64,000 bases of DNA from Candidatus Ruthia sp. Plio_17_S18. GTDB taxonomy: Bacteria; Pseudomonadota; Gammaproteobacteria; PS1; Pseudothioglobaceae. The notes beneath the pieces were generated by a model, which was not told the origin of the DNA, did no database searches, and saw only the letters and a program-made list of their open reading frames with translations. The stretch lies in NCBI GenBank assembly GCA_021730105.1, contig CP072538.1, forward strand, positions 1,115,161 through 1,179,160. Reading direction: 5' to 3'. The number at the start of each line of letters is the position of its first letter. Positions within the stretch are counted from its first letter, which is position 1. Of the stretch, positions 41,805 to 53,391 are shown piece by piece. Both the position numbers and the translations under genes were made by a program.

Positions 41805-44800
41805 ATGCCATATCTCTATCATGATAAGCTTAAACGCTTTCAATCAGGTCAAAAAACTTATTGGGGTTCATTATACGGCAGTGCAGATGCACTGGCATTA
41901 ATTGAATTTGCCAATCAACAACAGCAAGTTATTTTAATCATTGCTAATGACATCACACATTTTGACAGTCTTTATAAATCTTTAAATTTCTACAACACAG
42001 GCTTAGAAATTTTAAAATTTGATAACTGGGAAGTGCTCGCCTATGATCACTTTTCGCCTCATCCTGATATCACCTCCAGTCGATTAGCAACCCTATCGAA
42101 ACTTAAACGTCTTAAACGTGGTATTGTTATCACCACATTAGAATCATTATTCTCACGTCTATGCCCGTTAGAGTTTGGCGAAAAATATATCCTTAATATT
42201 AATATTAATGACAATATTAATATTAAGGCCTTTAGTGAAGAACTACTAAAAATTGGCTACAACCGTGTAACCACCGTCATGGAGCATGGTGAGTTTAATA
42301 TTCGTAGCTCATTGATTGATTTATACCCCATGGGCGCAAAAACACCCTATCGAATTGATTTGTTTGACCAAAAAGTGGAGTCTATTCGCACCTTTGATAC
42401 CTCAACTCAACGCTCTAAAGTGCAAGTGCCTGAAATTGTGCTACTGCCTGCTAGAGAATTTGCCACAGATAATGCTAGTATTGAGCGCTTTAAAACCAAT
42501 TATCAAAAAGTATTTAATGACAATGGCTTTATTTACACCGAGGTTAGTGAAGGCAGGCTACCAGGTGGTATTGAATTTTATTTACCACTGTTTTTTAACA
42601 CAACTAATACCTTGTTTGATTATCTAGTGGATAGCGCTATTATTGCCACATCAAAAGGATTTGCAGACTTGGTGGATAAGACCTATAGCGAGATACGTGA
42701 ACGATTCGAGCATGCTAAAAAATCATTAGATAGAGCGCCCCTTGATATTCCCCAAGTTTTCCTGTCCCAAGAGTTGCTGTTTAGTGAAATTAAAAAAAAA
42801 TCACAGCTCATCATCAGTACATCAAAACTAAAAGATAAAAACCAACACTTTAATTTTAACTCAAGCGTATTGCCCACAATACTCATTGAACCACAAACGA
42901 AAAACCCGTTAAGCAAATTTTCAGCTTTTGTTAAAAGATTTACCAACAAAAAAATATTAGTTGTTTGTGAATCACGTGGCAGGCAAGATGTACTCAGTGG
43001 TTTATTCACCAACCATCAACTTGATACCCATAGCATTAAAAACTGGCATGAATTTAATAAGAGCAGCAAACTTCTCAATATTACCCATGAAAATCTTGCC
43101 CATGGCTTACTCACTAGTGATATTGCCATTGTTACTGAAGATGATTTATTCGGCCAAGAAGTGGTTCAGCAACAGCGTCGTCGTGCCAAACACAAAGATT
43201 TTGACGAGGCAATTAAAAGCCTAGTTGAAATTAAAATGGGTGATGCAATTGTGCATGAAAACTATGGTGTGGGTAGGTATTTATGGCTTAAAACCCAAAC
43301 CTTTGATGGCCAATCACAAGATTTTCTTGCCTTAGAATATGCTGATAACGCAAAGTTAATGGTACCAATCACCTCACTTAACCTAATCTCCAGATACTCT
43401 GGCATTTCAGATAGTGCACCATTACACAAACTAGGCACAAATCAATGGATCAAGGCTAAGAAAAAAGCAGGCGAAGCTTTGTTTGACGTGGCAGCTGAAT
43501 TATTAGAAATTTATGCCAAACGAGCACCTCAAACAGGCTTTGCTTTTCCTGAACCGAATGATGCTTACTCCTCATTTGTTGCCAGCTTTCCCTTTGAGGA
43601 AACACCAGACCAACTAAAAACTATGGGCGAAGTTTTAGCAGACATGCAATCACACAGGCCAATGGACAGATTGGTATGTGGCGATGTTGGTTTCGGCAAA
43701 ACTGAAATTGCCATGCGTGCAGCGTTTTTAGCAGTTGAAGCAGGCAAGCAAGTGGCAATTTTGGTACCAACCACACTATTATCTAACCAGCACTATCAAT
43801 CGTTTATTGACCGTTTTGCAAACCACCCTGTTGAAATTGCAGCGCTTTCAAGGTTTCAAACCCCAAAAGAGCAAAAACTAATTATTGCAAAATTAAACCA
43901 AGGAACAATTGACATTGTCATTGGCACGCACAAAATTATTCAAGGCACTATTAAATACAAAAACCTTGGATTGATTATTATTGACGAAGAACATCGCTTC
44001 GGCGTTAAACAAAAAGAGGCGTTGAAAAAATTACGGGGCGAAAGTGACATTCTAACCATGACTGCCACTCCTATTCCGCGCACATTAAATATGGCGTTAG
44101 GCTCATTAAGAGAATTGTCCATTATTGCCACGCCACCTGCCAAACGAAGCGCCATCCAAACGTTTGTACAAGAGTGGAATAACAACAACATCAAAGAGGC
44201 CATCACACGTGAAATGCATCGTGGCGGTCAGGTGTTTGTACTACACAACGATATTGATTCAATTGACAATATGGCAGAAAACCTCAAACAAATTATGCCA
44301 AAAGTTCACGTTCGTATCGCTCACGGACAAATGCCAACACGTGAACTAGAAAGAATCATGAATGATTTTTATCACGCACGTTTCCAAATTTTAGTTTGCA
44401 CCACGATTATCGAAACAGGGATTGACATTCCCAATGCCAATACCATCATTATTAATAATGCACAAAATTTTGGTCTAGCACAACTACACCAACTACGAGG
44501 TCGTGTTGGTCGTTCCCACCATAGGGCTTATGCCTATTTAATTATTAAGTCTCATAAATCGCTATCCAAAACAGCCAAAAAACGCCTCGATGCCATTGAG
44601 TCTTTAGAAGAACTTGGTGCTGGATTTATGTTAGCTAATCACGACCTTGAAATTCGTGGTGCGGGTGATTTATTGGGTGATAACCAATCTGGAAAAATTA
44701 GCGAAATTGGCTTTAATCTTTACCATGATTTATTAAAACGCACCATTGATGCCATGCGCTCTGGTAGAAAAATTAACCTTGATGACCCCATCAATCATGA

Positions 44801-45230
44801 AGTGCAAATTGATTCTGGCTTGCCATCTATCATTCCAGAGGCGTATATTTTTGACGTACACGAACGACTTGTACTCTACAAGCGTATTGCCAGTTGTCAA
44901 AATAATAAAGAACTTAAAGCTCTACAAATTGAGATGATTGACCGCTTTGGATTATTACCAGATTCAACCAAAAATTTATTCGCCAATACCAAACTCAAGC
45001 TCTTTTCACAAAAAGTTGGCATTGATAAAATTAACCTCTATGAAGACAAAGCCATTATCACCTTTGGTAATAAAAATACCATTGAGCCGATAAAAATCAT
45101 CCGTCTTATTCAAAAGCAAGCAAAAAAATATCAACTAAAGGGTCAAAATCAACTAATTGTTAAACAGGATGTGCCTGAAGATATTAGACGAATCGAATTG
45201 ATAGAAAGCCTACTAAAAACATTAAATTAA
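41805..45230 (+). CDS. mfd: transcription-repair coupling factor
   Basis: 1141-aa ATP-dependent translocase that removes RNA polymerase stalled at lesions and recruits UvrA. N-terminal UvrB-like modules (YGSADALALIEF, DNWEVLAYDHFSPHPD), an RNAP-interacting CarD-like domain (GDAIVHENYGVGRYLWL), then the RecG-like motor: Walker A CGDVGFGKTEIAMRA, DEEH in IIIDEEHRFGV, TATPIPRTL, and motif VI QLRGRVGRS. The TRCF C-terminal domain follows. Full length. Confidence 0.97.
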   Translation: MPYLYHDKLKRFQSGQKTYWGSLYGSADALALIEFANQQQQVILIIANDITHFDSLYKSLNFYNTGLEILKFDNWEVLAYDHFSPHPDITSSRLATLSKLKRLKRGIVITTLESLFSRLCPLEFGEKYILNININDNINIKAFSEELLKIGYNRVTTVMEHGEFNIRSSLIDLYPMGAKTPYRIDLFDQKVESIRTFDTSTQRSKVQVPEIVLLPAREFATDNASIERFKTNYQKVFNDNGFIYTEVSEGRLPGGIEFYLPLFFNTTNTLFDYLVDSAIIATSKGFADLVDKTYSEIRERFEHAKKSLDRAPLDIPQVFLSQELLFSEIKKKSQLIISTSKLKDKNQHFNFNSSVLPTILIEPQTKNPLSKFSAFVKRFTNKKILVVCESRGRQDVLSGLFTNHQLDTHSIKNWHEFNKSSKLLNITHENLAHGLLTSDIAIVTEDDLFGQEVVQQQRRRAKHKDFDEAIKSLVEIKMGDAIVHENYGVGRYLWLKTQTFDGQSQDFLALEYADNAKLMVPITSLNLISRYSGISDSAPLHKLGTNQWIKAKKKAGEALFDVAAELLEIYAKRAPQTGFAFPEPNDAYSSFVASFPFEETPDQLKTMGEVLADMQSHRPMDRLVCGDVGFGKTEIAMRAAFLAVEAGKQVAILVPTTLLSNQHYQSFIDRFANHPVEIAALSRFQTPKEQKLIIAKLNQGTIDIVIGTHKIIQGTIKYKNLGLIIIDEEHRFGVKQKEALKKLRGESDILTMTATPIPRTLNMALGSLRELSIIATPPAKRSAIQTFVQEWNNNNIKEAITREMHRGGQVFVLHNDIDSIDNMAENLKQIMPKVHVRIAHGQMPTRELERIMNDFYHARFQILVCTTIIETGIDIPNANTIIINNAQNFGLAQLHQLRGRVGRSHHRAYAYLIIKSHKSLSKTAKKRLDAIESLEELGAGFMLANHDLEIRGAGDLLGDNQSGKISEIGFNLYHDLLKRTIDAMRSGRKINLDDPINHEVQIDSGLPSIIPEAYIFDVHERLVLYKRIASCQNNKELKALQIEMIDRFGLLPDSTKNLFANTKLKLFSQKVGIDKINLYEDKAIITFGNKNTIEPIKIIRLIQKQAKKYQLKGQNQLIVKQDVPEDIRRIELIESLLKTLN

Positions 45231-45289
45231 TTCAGTTATAACAAAAACCAGCTATCCAAATAGAAAAACAAAAAATAACGGTTAATTAA

Positions 45290-46231
45290 CTAAAACAACG
45301 ATTCTCCATAACTATTTTGATAGCGATTTTCAATATCAGCCATATCAAACTTATGGTTCTGCGTACCTAGATGCGCCACCTTAATAGCACCCAATAGTCC
45401 TGCTAATTGGCCAATCGTTTTCCAATCCATATCATGCATTAAGCCATACAACAACCCAGCGCGATAAGCATCACCACAACCTGTAGGATCTTGTACAGTA
45501 TCTGCCTTGGCAGGGGCAATATTGATTAATTTGCCATCGATATGCATTTCTGAACCTTCGCTACCTTTGGTAATAATCAAAGTGTCAACTTTGGCAGCAA
45601 TGGTTGACAAATCTAGCCCAGTTTTGGCTTGTAACATTTGTGATTCATAATCATTGACTGCTATATAGGTGGCTTGGTCAATAAAGTTAACCAACTCTTC
45701 GCCTGAAAACATTGGCATACCCTGACCCGGATCAAAAATAAATGGAATTTTTAATTGTTTAAATTGCATCGCATGTTCAATCATGCCAACACGTCCATCA
45801 GGTGACACAATGCCAATATCAACCGCACTGGCATCGGATACCTTATTTTGGTGCGACTGATCCATCGCACCAGGATGAAAAGAAGTAATTTGATTATCAC
45901 TCGTATCAGTGGTGATAAATGCTTGTCCTGTATATTGATCTTTGAGAATTTTGATATATGAGGTGTTCATATGATGCTTTTCCATCCACGCTAAATAGGG
46001 CGTGAAATCACTGCCTACTGTTGCCATGGGCACTGAATTAGCACCCAATAAATGCAAATTATAAGCAATATTACCAGCACAGCCACCAAATTCTTTGCGT
46101 ATGGTTGGTACTAAAAATGACACATTGAGCATATGCACCTTGTCAGGCAAAATGTGATTTTTAAAATGGTCATGAAACACCATAATGCTATCAAAAGCGT
46201 ACGAACCACAAATCAATGCTATTTTTTTCAT
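45290..46231 (-). CDS. PfkB-family carbohydrate/nucleoside kinase (adenosine kinase-like)
   Basis: 313-aa member of the ribokinase family. GGCAGNIAYNLHLLG (substrate-binding), ATVGSDFTPYL, and the C-terminal signature VQDPTGCGDAYRAGLLYGL with catalytic Asp. The short lid and overall pattern resemble bacterial adenosine kinase-like proteins common in purple sulfur bacteria and relatives. The exact substrate cannot be set from sequence. It is convergent with mfd and stands alone. Confidence 0.85.
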   Translation of the reverse strand: MKKIALICGSYAFDSIMVFHDHFKNHILPDKVHMLNVSFLVPTIRKEFGGCAGNIAYNLHLLGANSVPMATVGSDFTPYLAWMEKHHMNTSYIKILKDQYTGQAFITTDTSDNQITSFHPGAMDQSHQNKVSDASAVDIGIVSPDGRVGMIEHAMQFKQLKIPFIFDPGQGMPMFSGEELVNFIDQATYIAVNDYESQMLQAKTGLDLSTIAAKVDTLIITKGSEGSEMHIDGKLINIAPAKADTVQDPTGCGDAYRAGLLYGLMHDMDWKTIGQLAGLLGAIKVAHLGTQNHKFDMADIENRYQNSYGESLF

Positions 46232-46313
46232 ATTATTTTTTCCTGTTTATTTTTAATAAGAGGGGAGAGGAGTGTCTTTGTCCAAACTTAGCTGACTTAT
46301 TAAATATAATATC

Positions 46314-47240
46314 CTATCTTAATTCTTTTGGTACTGGAAAATGAATATTCTCCTTTGCACCACTCACTTCAATAACTTTAGTAACACCCCTATCACACAA
46401 ATAATGAATGACCTCTTGAACCAAAACTTCTGGTGCTGAAGCACCTGCAGTGACACCTATTGTGTTCACACCTGTAAGCCACAATTCATCAATTTCATCA
46501 GCACTATCAATCAGATAGGCGGGAATGCCCATTTTTTCAGCAATTTCTCTAAGACGATTTGAATTAGATGAATTGCTAGAACCTAATACCAACAATACAT
46601 CAGAAGATTTCATCAAAATTTTAACGCCGTCTTGACGATTTTGTGTAGCATAGCAAATATCATCTTTCTTAGGTGCATCAATAGTGGGGAATTTTGATTT
46701 TAAATAATCCACAATATATCGGGTATCATCAATCGAAAGTGTGGTTTGTGTTGTATAAGAAATAGGGGTATTTTTTGATAAATTCAAACGTTCAACATCC
46801 TCAATTGTTTCCACTAATTGAACATGCTCACCCCCATTAGATTGCCCTAACGTGCCTTCAACCTCTGGATGCCCTTTGTGTCCAATCAAAATAACTTGAT
46901 GATTTTGTTTTTGTTTCTTAGTCACTTCTTTATGCACCTTAGTCACCAAAGGACAAGTGGCGTCATAAATAGTTGCGCCTATATCCTGAGTTTGCTTACG
47001 CACTGCCATTGACACTCCATGTGCACTAAAAATAACCACTTGGTCATTAGGCACATCGGCAATATCTTCAACAAAAACAGCACCTTTAGCCTTTAGCCCG
47101 TCAACCACAAATTTATTATGCACTACTTCATGACGAACATAGACAGGTGCGCCGTGCAATTTTAATGCACGTTCCACAATTTCAATTGCACGGTCAACAC
47201 CAGCACAGAAGCCACGTGGGTTTGCCAATAAAACTTTCAC
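46314..47240 (-). CDS. ispH: 4-hydroxy-3-methylbut-2-enyl diphosphate reductase
   Basis: Last step of the MEP isoprenoid pathway, an iron-sulfur enzyme. The 308-aa product has the three cluster Cys in [23 protein letters not shown] and [10 protein letters not shown], and the catalytic Glu region [11 protein letters not shown]. It overlaps fkpB by 4 bp, the usual fkpB-ispH pair. Confidence 0.96.
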   Translation of the reverse strand: MKVLLANPRGFCAGVDRAIEIVERALKLHGAPVYVRHEVVHNKFVVDGLKAKGAVFVEDIADVPNDQVVIFSAHGVSMAVRKQTQDIGATIYDATCPLVTKVHKEVTKKQKQNHQVILIGHKGHPEVEGTLGQSNGGEHVQLVETIEDVERLNLSKNTPISYTTQTTLSIDDTRYIVDYLKSKFPTIDAPKKDDICYATQNRQDGVKILMKSSDVLLVLGSSNSSNSNRLREIAEKMGIPAYLIDSADEIDELWLTGVNTIGVTAGASAPEVLVQEVIHYLCDRGVTKVIEVSGAKENIHFPVPKELR

Positions 47241-47644
47241 TGTTTTTGAAGGATTTTTACCTGAAAAGAGACATCGCTACCTGCCAATGGATGATTAAAA
47301 TTAACGGTAATATCATTACCCTTAATTTTATCAATACAACCCACGTAAGAATCCCCTATAGGCGTTTTAAACTCAACAACGGCATCTAACTTAATTGCTA
47401 TGATTCGTGGAAAATCTGAACGCTTCATAATTTGAAAGGCTGCTTCTGTTTCATTTCCAAATGCCTCTGATGCACTTAAAAGAAAGGTTTGCAATTGACC
47501 CACTTGAGCATCAATAACACAGGACTCTAAGCACGAATCTAACTGACCATCCCCCAACTCAAACTCAAGTGGTTCATCCCAAGATTCGTCAACCAAAGCA
47601 CCATTTGCATGGCTAAGTCTGTATAGGATTTTGTATTTAGCCAT
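47237..47644 (-). CDS. fkpB: FKBP-type peptidyl-prolyl isomerase (SlpA/FkpB)
   Basis: 135-aa small FKBP with the insert-in-flap architecture: [26 protein letters not shown] (parts), [24 protein letters not shown] and [17 protein letters not shown] at the end. Acts as chaperone and prolyl isomerase in the cytosol. Start overlaps the end of accD by 8 bp and the stop overlaps ispH, so accD-fkpB-ispH form a run. Confidence 0.9.
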   Translation of the reverse strand: MAKYKILYRLSHANGALVDESWDEPLEFELGDGQLDSCLESCVIDAQVGQLQTFLLSASEAFGNETEAAFQIMKRSDFPRIIAIKLDAVVEFKTPIGDSYVGCIDKIKGNDITVNFNHPLAGSDVSFQVKILQKQ

Positions 47645-48485
47645 TATTAAAGGTCATGGCGCTTAATATCTTATGTACTTGAGTGCGCAACTCAGATCGG
47701 TGCACAATCATATCAATCGCACCTTTTTCTAGCAAAAACTCACTACGCTGAAAGCCTTCTGGTAATGATTCTCGCACGGTTTGTTCAACCACTCTAGGGC
47801 CAGCAAAACCAATCAACGCATTTGGCTCAGCAATATGAACATCGCCTAACATGGCAAAACTAGCAGAAACACCGCCCATGGTTGGGTCGGTTAAAATCGA
47901 AATAAAAGGTACTTTTTTATCACTCAGTAACTTAATCATTAAAGCTGTTTTGCTCATTTGCATCAGTGATAACAGACCTTCTTGCATGCGCGCACCACCT
48001 GAGGCTGAAAAGCAAATCAGTGGTGCGTTGGTTTCAATGCTGATTTTTGCAGCGCGAACAAACTTCTCGCCAACTACAGAACCCATAGAGCCACCCATAA
48101 ATTTAAATTCAAAAGCAGCGACCGCAACTTTTATGCCGTTAAGCGTGCCTGTTTTAACAACAAGCGCATCTTTTTCATGGGTGGTTTTTTGTGCTTGTAA
48201 ATAACGATCTTTGTATTTTTTTTGATCCTTAAATTTTAAAGGATCAACCGCACTTAAATTAGCAGCAATCTCTTCCTGTCCATCTTCGTCCAAGAAACCA
48301 TCAAGACGTGCCCTAGCAGTAAGACGCATGTGATAATCACACTTAGGACAAACATAATTCAACGCCTTTAACTCTTCTGAATAAAGCGTGGTTTCACACT
48401 TAGGGCACTTACTCCACAAACCTTCTGGAATATTTTTCTTTACTACACTGGTAATAGAGGGTAAGATTTTTTCTAGCCAGCTCAT
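47637..48485 (-). CDS. accD: acetyl-CoA carboxylase carboxyltransferase subunit beta
   Basis: 282 aa. N-terminal zinc ribbon CPKC...CPKC (residues about 23-45), then the carboxyltransferase core [52 protein letters not shown] and the [12 protein letters not shown] acetyl-CoA/biotin region. It works with AccA. 20 bp downstream of trpA, a widely kept linkage. Confidence 0.96.
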   Translation of the reverse strand: MSWLEKILPSITSVVKKNIPEGLWSKCPKCETTLYSEELKALNYVCPKCDYHMRLTARARLDGFLDEDGQEEIAANLSAVDPLKFKDQKKYKDRYLQAQKTTHEKDALVVKTGTLNGIKVAVAAFEFKFMGGSMGSVVGEKFVRAAKISIETNAPLICFSASGGARMQEGLLSLMQMSKTALMIKLLSDKKVPFISILTDPTMGGVSASFAMLGDVHIAEPNALIGFAGPRVVEQTVRESLPEGFQRSEFLLEKGAIDMIVHRSELRTQVHKILSAMTFNNG

Positions 48486-48505
48486 ACGACTTTTCCTTAT
48501 TTTAA

Positions 48506-49303
48506 TTATTTAATTGCAGTAGAAATTTCATCTGCCAAATGCCCAACACTTGTTAACATTTTATCCCTATCATTTGCATATTGTTCAACAAATGCAACCA
48601 GTGATGAGCCTACAATAACTGCATCTGCATACTCAGACACTGCCTTTGCGCTTTGAGCGTCTTTAATACCAAAGCCCACCCCAATAGGCAAATCAACCAT
48701 TCGACGAATTCTTAAAAGATGTGTTTTAACCAAATCAACATCCAAATGCTCTGCACCTGTCACTCCTTTCAGGGAGACAAAATAAATAAAACCTGAGGCA
48801 ATGGTGGCTAAAAATGTTAAGCGCTCATCCGTTGTTGTTGGTGCAACCAAAAAGATAAAATCAATGTTAACATCATCAAGATTTTGCTTTAAATCATGCG
48901 CTTCTTCCGGCGGCATATCTACTACTAACACACCATCAACACCACTTTCACTAGCAACATTAGCAAAGGCTTGATACCCAAAAACCTCAATCGGATTTAA
49001 ATAACCCATCAGTACAATGGCTGTTGTGTCATTGCTTTGTCTAAATTTTTTAACTAAAACAAGCACATCAGATAGACTTACACCATCCTTCACTGCACGC
49101 TCGTGCGACTTAGCAATTGTAGGACCATCAGCCATCGGGTCTGAGAACGGCACACCCAGTTCAATCACATCTGCACCATTTTTAACCAAAACTTGCATCA
49201 ATTCAAAGGTATTATCAAGCCCGCTATCTCCAGCAGTAATAAAAGGAATAAATGCTTTTTTTCCAGCGGAAGGCTGGGTAAAAATTGTACTTAGCCTTGA
49301 CAT
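48506..49303 (-). CDS. trpA: tryptophan synthase alpha subunit
   Basis: 265-aa TIM-barrel lyase releasing indole from indole-3-glycerol phosphate. Motifs: [28 protein letters not shown] (catalytic Glu and Asp), [29 protein letters not shown] and [11 protein letters not shown]. Its partner trpB is about 9 kb away (58.3 kb) rather than directly upstream. Confidence 0.96.
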   Translation of the reverse strand: MSRLSTIFTQPSAGKKAFIPFITAGDSGLDNTFELMQVLVKNGADVIELGVPFSDPMADGPTIAKSHERAVKDGVSLSDVLVLVKKFRQSNDTTAIVLMGYLNPIEVFGYQAFANVASESGVDGVLVVDMPPEEAHDLKQNLDDVNIDFIFLVAPTTTDERLTFLATIASGFIYFVSLKGVTGAEHLDVDLVKTHLLRIRRMVDLPIGVGFGIKDAQSAKAVSEYADAVIVGSSLVAFVEQYANDRDKMLTSVGHLADEISTAIK

Positions 49304-49309
49304 TATGCG

Positions 49310-50353
49310 TTATCTTTTGCTAAATTCATGTACAGCATCTACCAGAACTTTCATATGCTCAGGGTTGACATCAGGAGAAATGCCATGACCTAGATTAAAC
49401 ACATGGCCTGTGTCACCTTGGAATTGTGATAAGATTTTTTTAACTTCTTCGCGTATTTTTTCAGGTGATGCGTACAAAACACAAGGGTCTAAATTACCCT
49501 GAAGTGCTACCTTAGCGCCAATACGTTGTTGTGCATCATTCAACTCTACTGTCCAATCCAATGCTACACCATCACAACCACTGTTTGCAATTTGCTCTAA
49601 CCACATGGCGCCACCTTTGGTAAATAGAGTCACTGGAATGATCTTGCCATGAAACTCACGCTTGATGCCATCAACAATTTTGGTCATATATTGAAGTGAA
49701 AAATCTTCATAGCTTTGTTTATTTAACAAGCCACCCCAAGTGTCAAAAATCATAACTGAATCTGCACCAGACTGAATTTGACCATTCAAATAATCAATAA
49801 TAGTGTCTGCTAATTTGTCTAATAATTGATGCATGTGCGCGGGATTTTCATACATCAGCCCTTTAACTTTAGCAAAGTTCTTGCTTGAACCGCCTTCAAC
49901 CATATACGTGGCTAATGTCCACGGACTGCCCGTAAAACCAATTAATGGCACCTTGTTATTTAAAGCTTTTGTAATAACTGATACAGCATCAGTGACATAA
50001 GACAACTCATTACCCACATTAGGCTTTTTTAATTGCTTAATGGAGGCTAATGTATTAAGTGGGTTTGAAAATTTAGGACCTTCGCCTTCTGAGAAATACA
50101 AACCTAAACCCATTGCGTCAGGAATGGTGAGAATATCAGAGAATAAAATCGCTGCATCTAAATCAAATCTATCAATCGGTTGCATAGTAACTTCACAGGC
50201 TAATTCTGGGTTTTTGCACAGCGATAAAAAATCGCCCGCCTGTTTTCTAGTAGCGCGATATTCTGGTAAATAACGGCCCGCTTGGCGCATCACCCAAATA
50301 GGTGTGCGTGAGGTGATTTTTTTTAATAAGGCATTAATATAATCAAATGACAT
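49310..50353 (-). CDS. hemE: uroporphyrinogen decarboxylase
   Basis: 347-aa enzyme of haem synthesis. Motifs: [54 protein letters not shown] and [15 protein letters not shown]. Cytosolic, cofactor-free decarboxylase. It lies 6 bp upstream of trpA on the same strand, which suggests a hemE-trpA-accD-fkpB-ispH transcript. Confidence 0.97.
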   Translation of the reverse strand: MSFDYINALLKKITSRTPIWVMRQAGRYLPEYRATRKQAGDFLSLCKNPELACEVTMQPIDRFDLDAAILFSDILTIPDAMGLGLYFSEGEGPKFSNPLNTLASIKQLKKPNVGNELSYVTDAVSVITKALNNKVPLIGFTGSPWTLATYMVEGGSSKNFAKVKGLMYENPAHMHQLLDKLADTIIDYLNGQIQSGADSVMIFDTWGGLLNKQSYEDFSLQYMTKIVDGIKREFHGKIIPVTLFTKGGAMWLEQIANSGCDGVALDWTVELNDAQQRIGAKVALQGNLDPCVLYASPEKIREEVKKILSQFQGDTGHVFNLGHGISPDVNPEHMKVLVDAVHEFSKR

Positions 50354-50469
50354 GATCCTTCAATATAAAAAAGTAAATGCTGTAATTATAATGATTTTGT
50401 TCGTATATCCTTGCCAATTAGGTATAAAAAAAGCGGCTTTAGCGGCTTTTTTTATTGAATTTTGTATAC

Positions 50470-50682
50470 TTATCTCTTAAAGTTAGCATAACGCGATTTA
50501 AACTTCTCAACACGACCAGCGCTGTCCATAATCTTTTGCTTGCCTGTATAAAAAGGATGGCAACTAGAGCATACATCTAAGTGTAATGCTTCTTTGTCAA
50601 CGGTTGAACGTGTCTCAAAAGCATTGCCACATGAACAAACGACTTTAACGTCATTGTAATTAGGATGAATATCTGTTTTCAT
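50470..50682 (-). CDS. rpmE: 50S ribosomal protein L31
   Basis: 70-aa zinc-type L31: [21 protein letters not shown] and [12 protein letters not shown] carry the Cys set, and the end is [10 protein letters not shown]. The Cys-containing (C+) form is the zinc-bound one. It is separated from hemE by 116 bp containing an A/T-flanked GCGGC repeat that I cannot prove to be a terminator. Confidence 0.95.
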   Translation of the reverse strand: MKTDIHPNYNDVKVVCSCGNAFETRSTVDKEALHLDVCSSCHPFYTGKQKIMDSAGRVEKFKSRYANFKR

Positions 50683-50731
50683 GTTATGTGAACCACTTCT
50701 AAAATCATAAAAGAGGACAAATTATATACTA

Positions 50732-50803
50732 TTTAAAACTTATGCGTATGCTGTTTTTACTTGTTTCTTTAAAACTTATGCGTATGCTGTTTTTACTTGT
50801 TTC
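50732..50803. repeat. 36-bp perfect tandem duplication over the copper ATPase stop codon
   Basis: 50732-50767 and 50768-50803 are identical 36-mers (each contains TTATGCGTATGCTG). On the minus strand each copy carries AGA AAC AAG TAA, so the last three codons and stop of the ATPase are repeated beyond the gene. Confidence 0.9.
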
Positions 50804-53195
50804 TTAGACGTGCGGCATTACCAATCACAATTAATGAACTAATGGGCATAACAATGGCTGCAAATAGTGGTGTAACCTTTGCCATCATCGCCAGTGGCAC
50901 CATAAAAGCATTGTATAGTAACGCAAAAGTGATATTTTGTTTAATGGTGCTGTTGGTACGCTTTGCTAAATTAATCAGCTCAATAATTGGACTAAGCGTG
51001 GATTTTAAAATAACCAAATCTGCGCTATTAACCGATACATCACTGCCTGAGCCAATCGCAATACTGGTATCAGCTTGCACCAAGGCAGGTGCATCATTCA
51101 CACCATCGCCCACCATAAGCACTGTATGATTTTGCTGCAATTGTTTTATATAATCAGCCTTATCTTTTGGCAAAGAATGCGCAATTACATGTTCAATCCC
51201 TAGTTTTGAGGCAATCGTTTGGGTGACTACTTTACTATCACCACTTAATATACTTACTTGCTTGCCCATGTATTTAAGCCGATTAACAACCTCAGTAGCA
51301 TCTGATTTAATTTGGTCTTTTAAGGCAATAAAACCCAACACGCCAGATTTGTTGGCACACCAAATACAGCTCGCACCTTGCCGCTCTAATAGTCTAGATT
51401 TATTTAATAAATCAGCATCCACTTGATGTTTGATATCCACATAAGACAAATGACCAATTTTATAACTTTGCTGATTAATAGCACCACGTACACCTTGACC
51501 ATGGTCAGCATAAAACCCACTCACTTCTAAAGTACTATTGGCCATATCAGCGCCAACAATTGCTTTAGCCAAAGGGTGTTCAGAATGCCTTTCAATGCTA
51601 GCCATGATATTGATAAAATTGGTTTTATCAATCAAAGCTTCAATATGATTAATGCTCAATTCACCTTTGGTGAGTGTGCCAGTTTTATCAAAAACCACCC
51701 AATCTACTTTGTCTAGCACTTCAAGTGCATCGCTATTTTTAATGAGTATTTTTTTCTTAATTGCCACGCCACTTGCAACTGCAATACTCATTGGTGTAGC
51801 CAGCCCAAATGCACAAGGACAAGTGATAATCAACACGCTAGTGGCACTTAACAATGCTAAATCAAAATCGTATGGATACCAATAAATAAAAGTCGCTATC
51901 GCCAAAAAAATGGTCGTACCAACAAAATAGGGGATGATCTTATCAAGTGTGCAAATGATTGAGTTTTTGTTGTATTGCGTACTCTCAACCAAACTAACAA
52001 TTTGTCCTAAAGCCGAATTCTTTAAGGTTTTTGTCACCTTAATCACAAGACTACCACTGGCATTAACCGAGCCAGCAAATACCTCATCACCAGATTGTTT
52101 TCTAACCAATAAAGACTCTCCTGTTAATAGTGATTCATCCACTTCACTATCGCCTGATAAAACAATACCGTCCATTGCTAAACGCTCTGCAGGTTTAATC
52201 AACACAGTCTCACCTATTTTAATTGCACCTACTGGTGTAATTTTTTCCTCGCCTTTACTAACCACGTAGGCAACTTTAGGTTGCAACTGCTGCAAAGCAC
52301 TAGAGGCTGATAGCGTTGATTTTTTGGCTGAACCTTCAAGATAACGGCCAATTAAAATCACAAAGATAAAATTAACCACCGTATCAAAATACACCTCATT
52401 TTTAGTAGACAACCCTAATAGCACATACACGGAATAAAAATACGTACTCAACGCGCCAATACTAATCGGCACATCCATATTCATAAAACGGTTTTTAAGC
52501 CCAAAATAAGCATTTTTAAGAAACGGCATACCCGCATAAAATAAAGTAGGCGTAGCCAATGCAAAACCCAGCCACTGAAAATAATGATGATACTTCCCAT
52601 CTGCTGCACCTGTGTACATGGCAACTGAAATCCATAATAAATTCATCATTGTAAATGCGCTAAAACTAATACGATAAAGCATGGATTTATTGGCTTTATT
52701 GGCGATAGACTCAGCCATATTTTGTTCGTACGGCATGGCTGTATACCCAAGATCTGCTAATCTTTTCATAATGACAGACAGTTGAATATCAGCATCAGTC
52801 CAACTAAGACGAATGCGCTTATCAGTCAAACTGACTCGCACCCAAACAACCCCATCAAATGCGCCAATTACTCTTTCAATCAGCCACACACAAGCAGCAC
52901 AATGAATGGTATCGCTAATTAGGGTGATGGCTTTAGCACCCTCATCAGCAGGCTCTAAAAAAGGCTGCTGAAAAGCATCTGCATCATAAAATTCTATTGG
53001 ATATTCCAACTCAACAGCAGGCAACAATGAATTGGTTTGTTGATGATAAAAAGAATCCATCCCACTCAAATAAATGGTTTGACACACGCTTGCACAACCA
53101 GTACAACAAAAGTCTTTGCACTCACCTTCAATCGACGCTTGGACTTTGTTATGGCTCGTCACTTCTAATCCGCAGTGATAACAGGCATTGCTCAT
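50793..53195 (-). CDS. ccoI: copper-transporting P-type ATPase, CcoI/FixI type
   Basis: 800 aa. A Cys-rich N-terminus (CYHCGLEV, CKDFCCTGC) marks the CcoI/FixI group, followed by an HMA domain with HCAACVWLIERV. Eight membrane spans include the transport motif TCPCAFGLATP. The P domain has DKTGTLTKG (phospho-Asp) and MVGDGVNDAPAL. CcoI exports copper for assembly of the cbb3-type cytochrome oxidase. No cco genes lie next to it. The stop is in the second copy of a 36-bp duplication. Confidence 0.92.
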   Translation of the reverse strand: MSNACYHCGLEVTSHNKVQASIEGECKDFCCTGCASVCQTIYLSGMDSFYHQQTNSLLPAVELEYPIEFYDADAFQQPFLEPADEGAKAITLISDTIHCAACVWLIERVIGAFDGVVWVRVSLTDKRIRLSWTDADIQLSVIMKRLADLGYTAMPYEQNMAESIANKANKSMLYRISFSAFTMMNLLWISVAMYTGAADGKYHHYFQWLGFALATPTLFYAGMPFLKNAYFGLKNRFMNMDVPISIGALSTYFYSVYVLLGLSTKNEVYFDTVVNFIFVILIGRYLEGSAKKSTLSASSALQQLQPKVAYVVSKGEEKITPVGAIKIGETVLIKPAERLAMDGIVLSGDSEVDESLLTGESLLVRKQSGDEVFAGSVNASGSLVIKVTKTLKNSALGQIVSLVESTQYNKNSIICTLDKIIPYFVGTTIFLAIATFIYWYPYDFDLALLSATSVLIITCPCAFGLATPMSIAVASGVAIKKKILIKNSDALEVLDKVDWVVFDKTGTLTKGELSINHIEALIDKTNFINIMASIERHSEHPLAKAIVGADMANSTLEVSGFYADHGQGVRGAINQQSYKIGHLSYVDIKHQVDADLLNKSRLLERQGASCIWCANKSGVLGFIALKDQIKSDATEVVNRLKYMGKQVSILSGDSKVVTQTIASKLGIEHVIAHSLPKDKADYIKQLQQNHTVLMVGDGVNDAPALVQADTSIAIGSGSDVSVNSADLVILKSTLSPIIELINLAKRTNSTIKQNITFALLYNAFMVPLAMMAKVTPLFAAIVMPISSLIVIGNAARLRNK

Positions 53196-53391
53196 GGTGG
53201 TTGATTTTATTGTATTTATGCCTCTAAGCGTTTACAATATCAACCCAGATTACTTATTAACTTGATACAATTTATGCAACACATAAAAACAACGATTTTT
53301 TAATAATGACCAGTCACGCCTCTTGCTTTTTAAACAAAAATTTATATTATGCACTTTTCAGGCGTATAAATCACACGTTGCACCTATCATT

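Noticed and set aside
42683-44206. Minus-strand ORFs inside mfd
   Set aside because: Shadows of a fully conserved plus-strand gene.
50427-50452. Terminator after rpmE (AAAAAAAGCGGCTTTAGCGGCTTTTTTT)
   Set aside because: GCGGC is repeated directly rather than inverted, so only the A/T arms plus GC pair; too weak to list.
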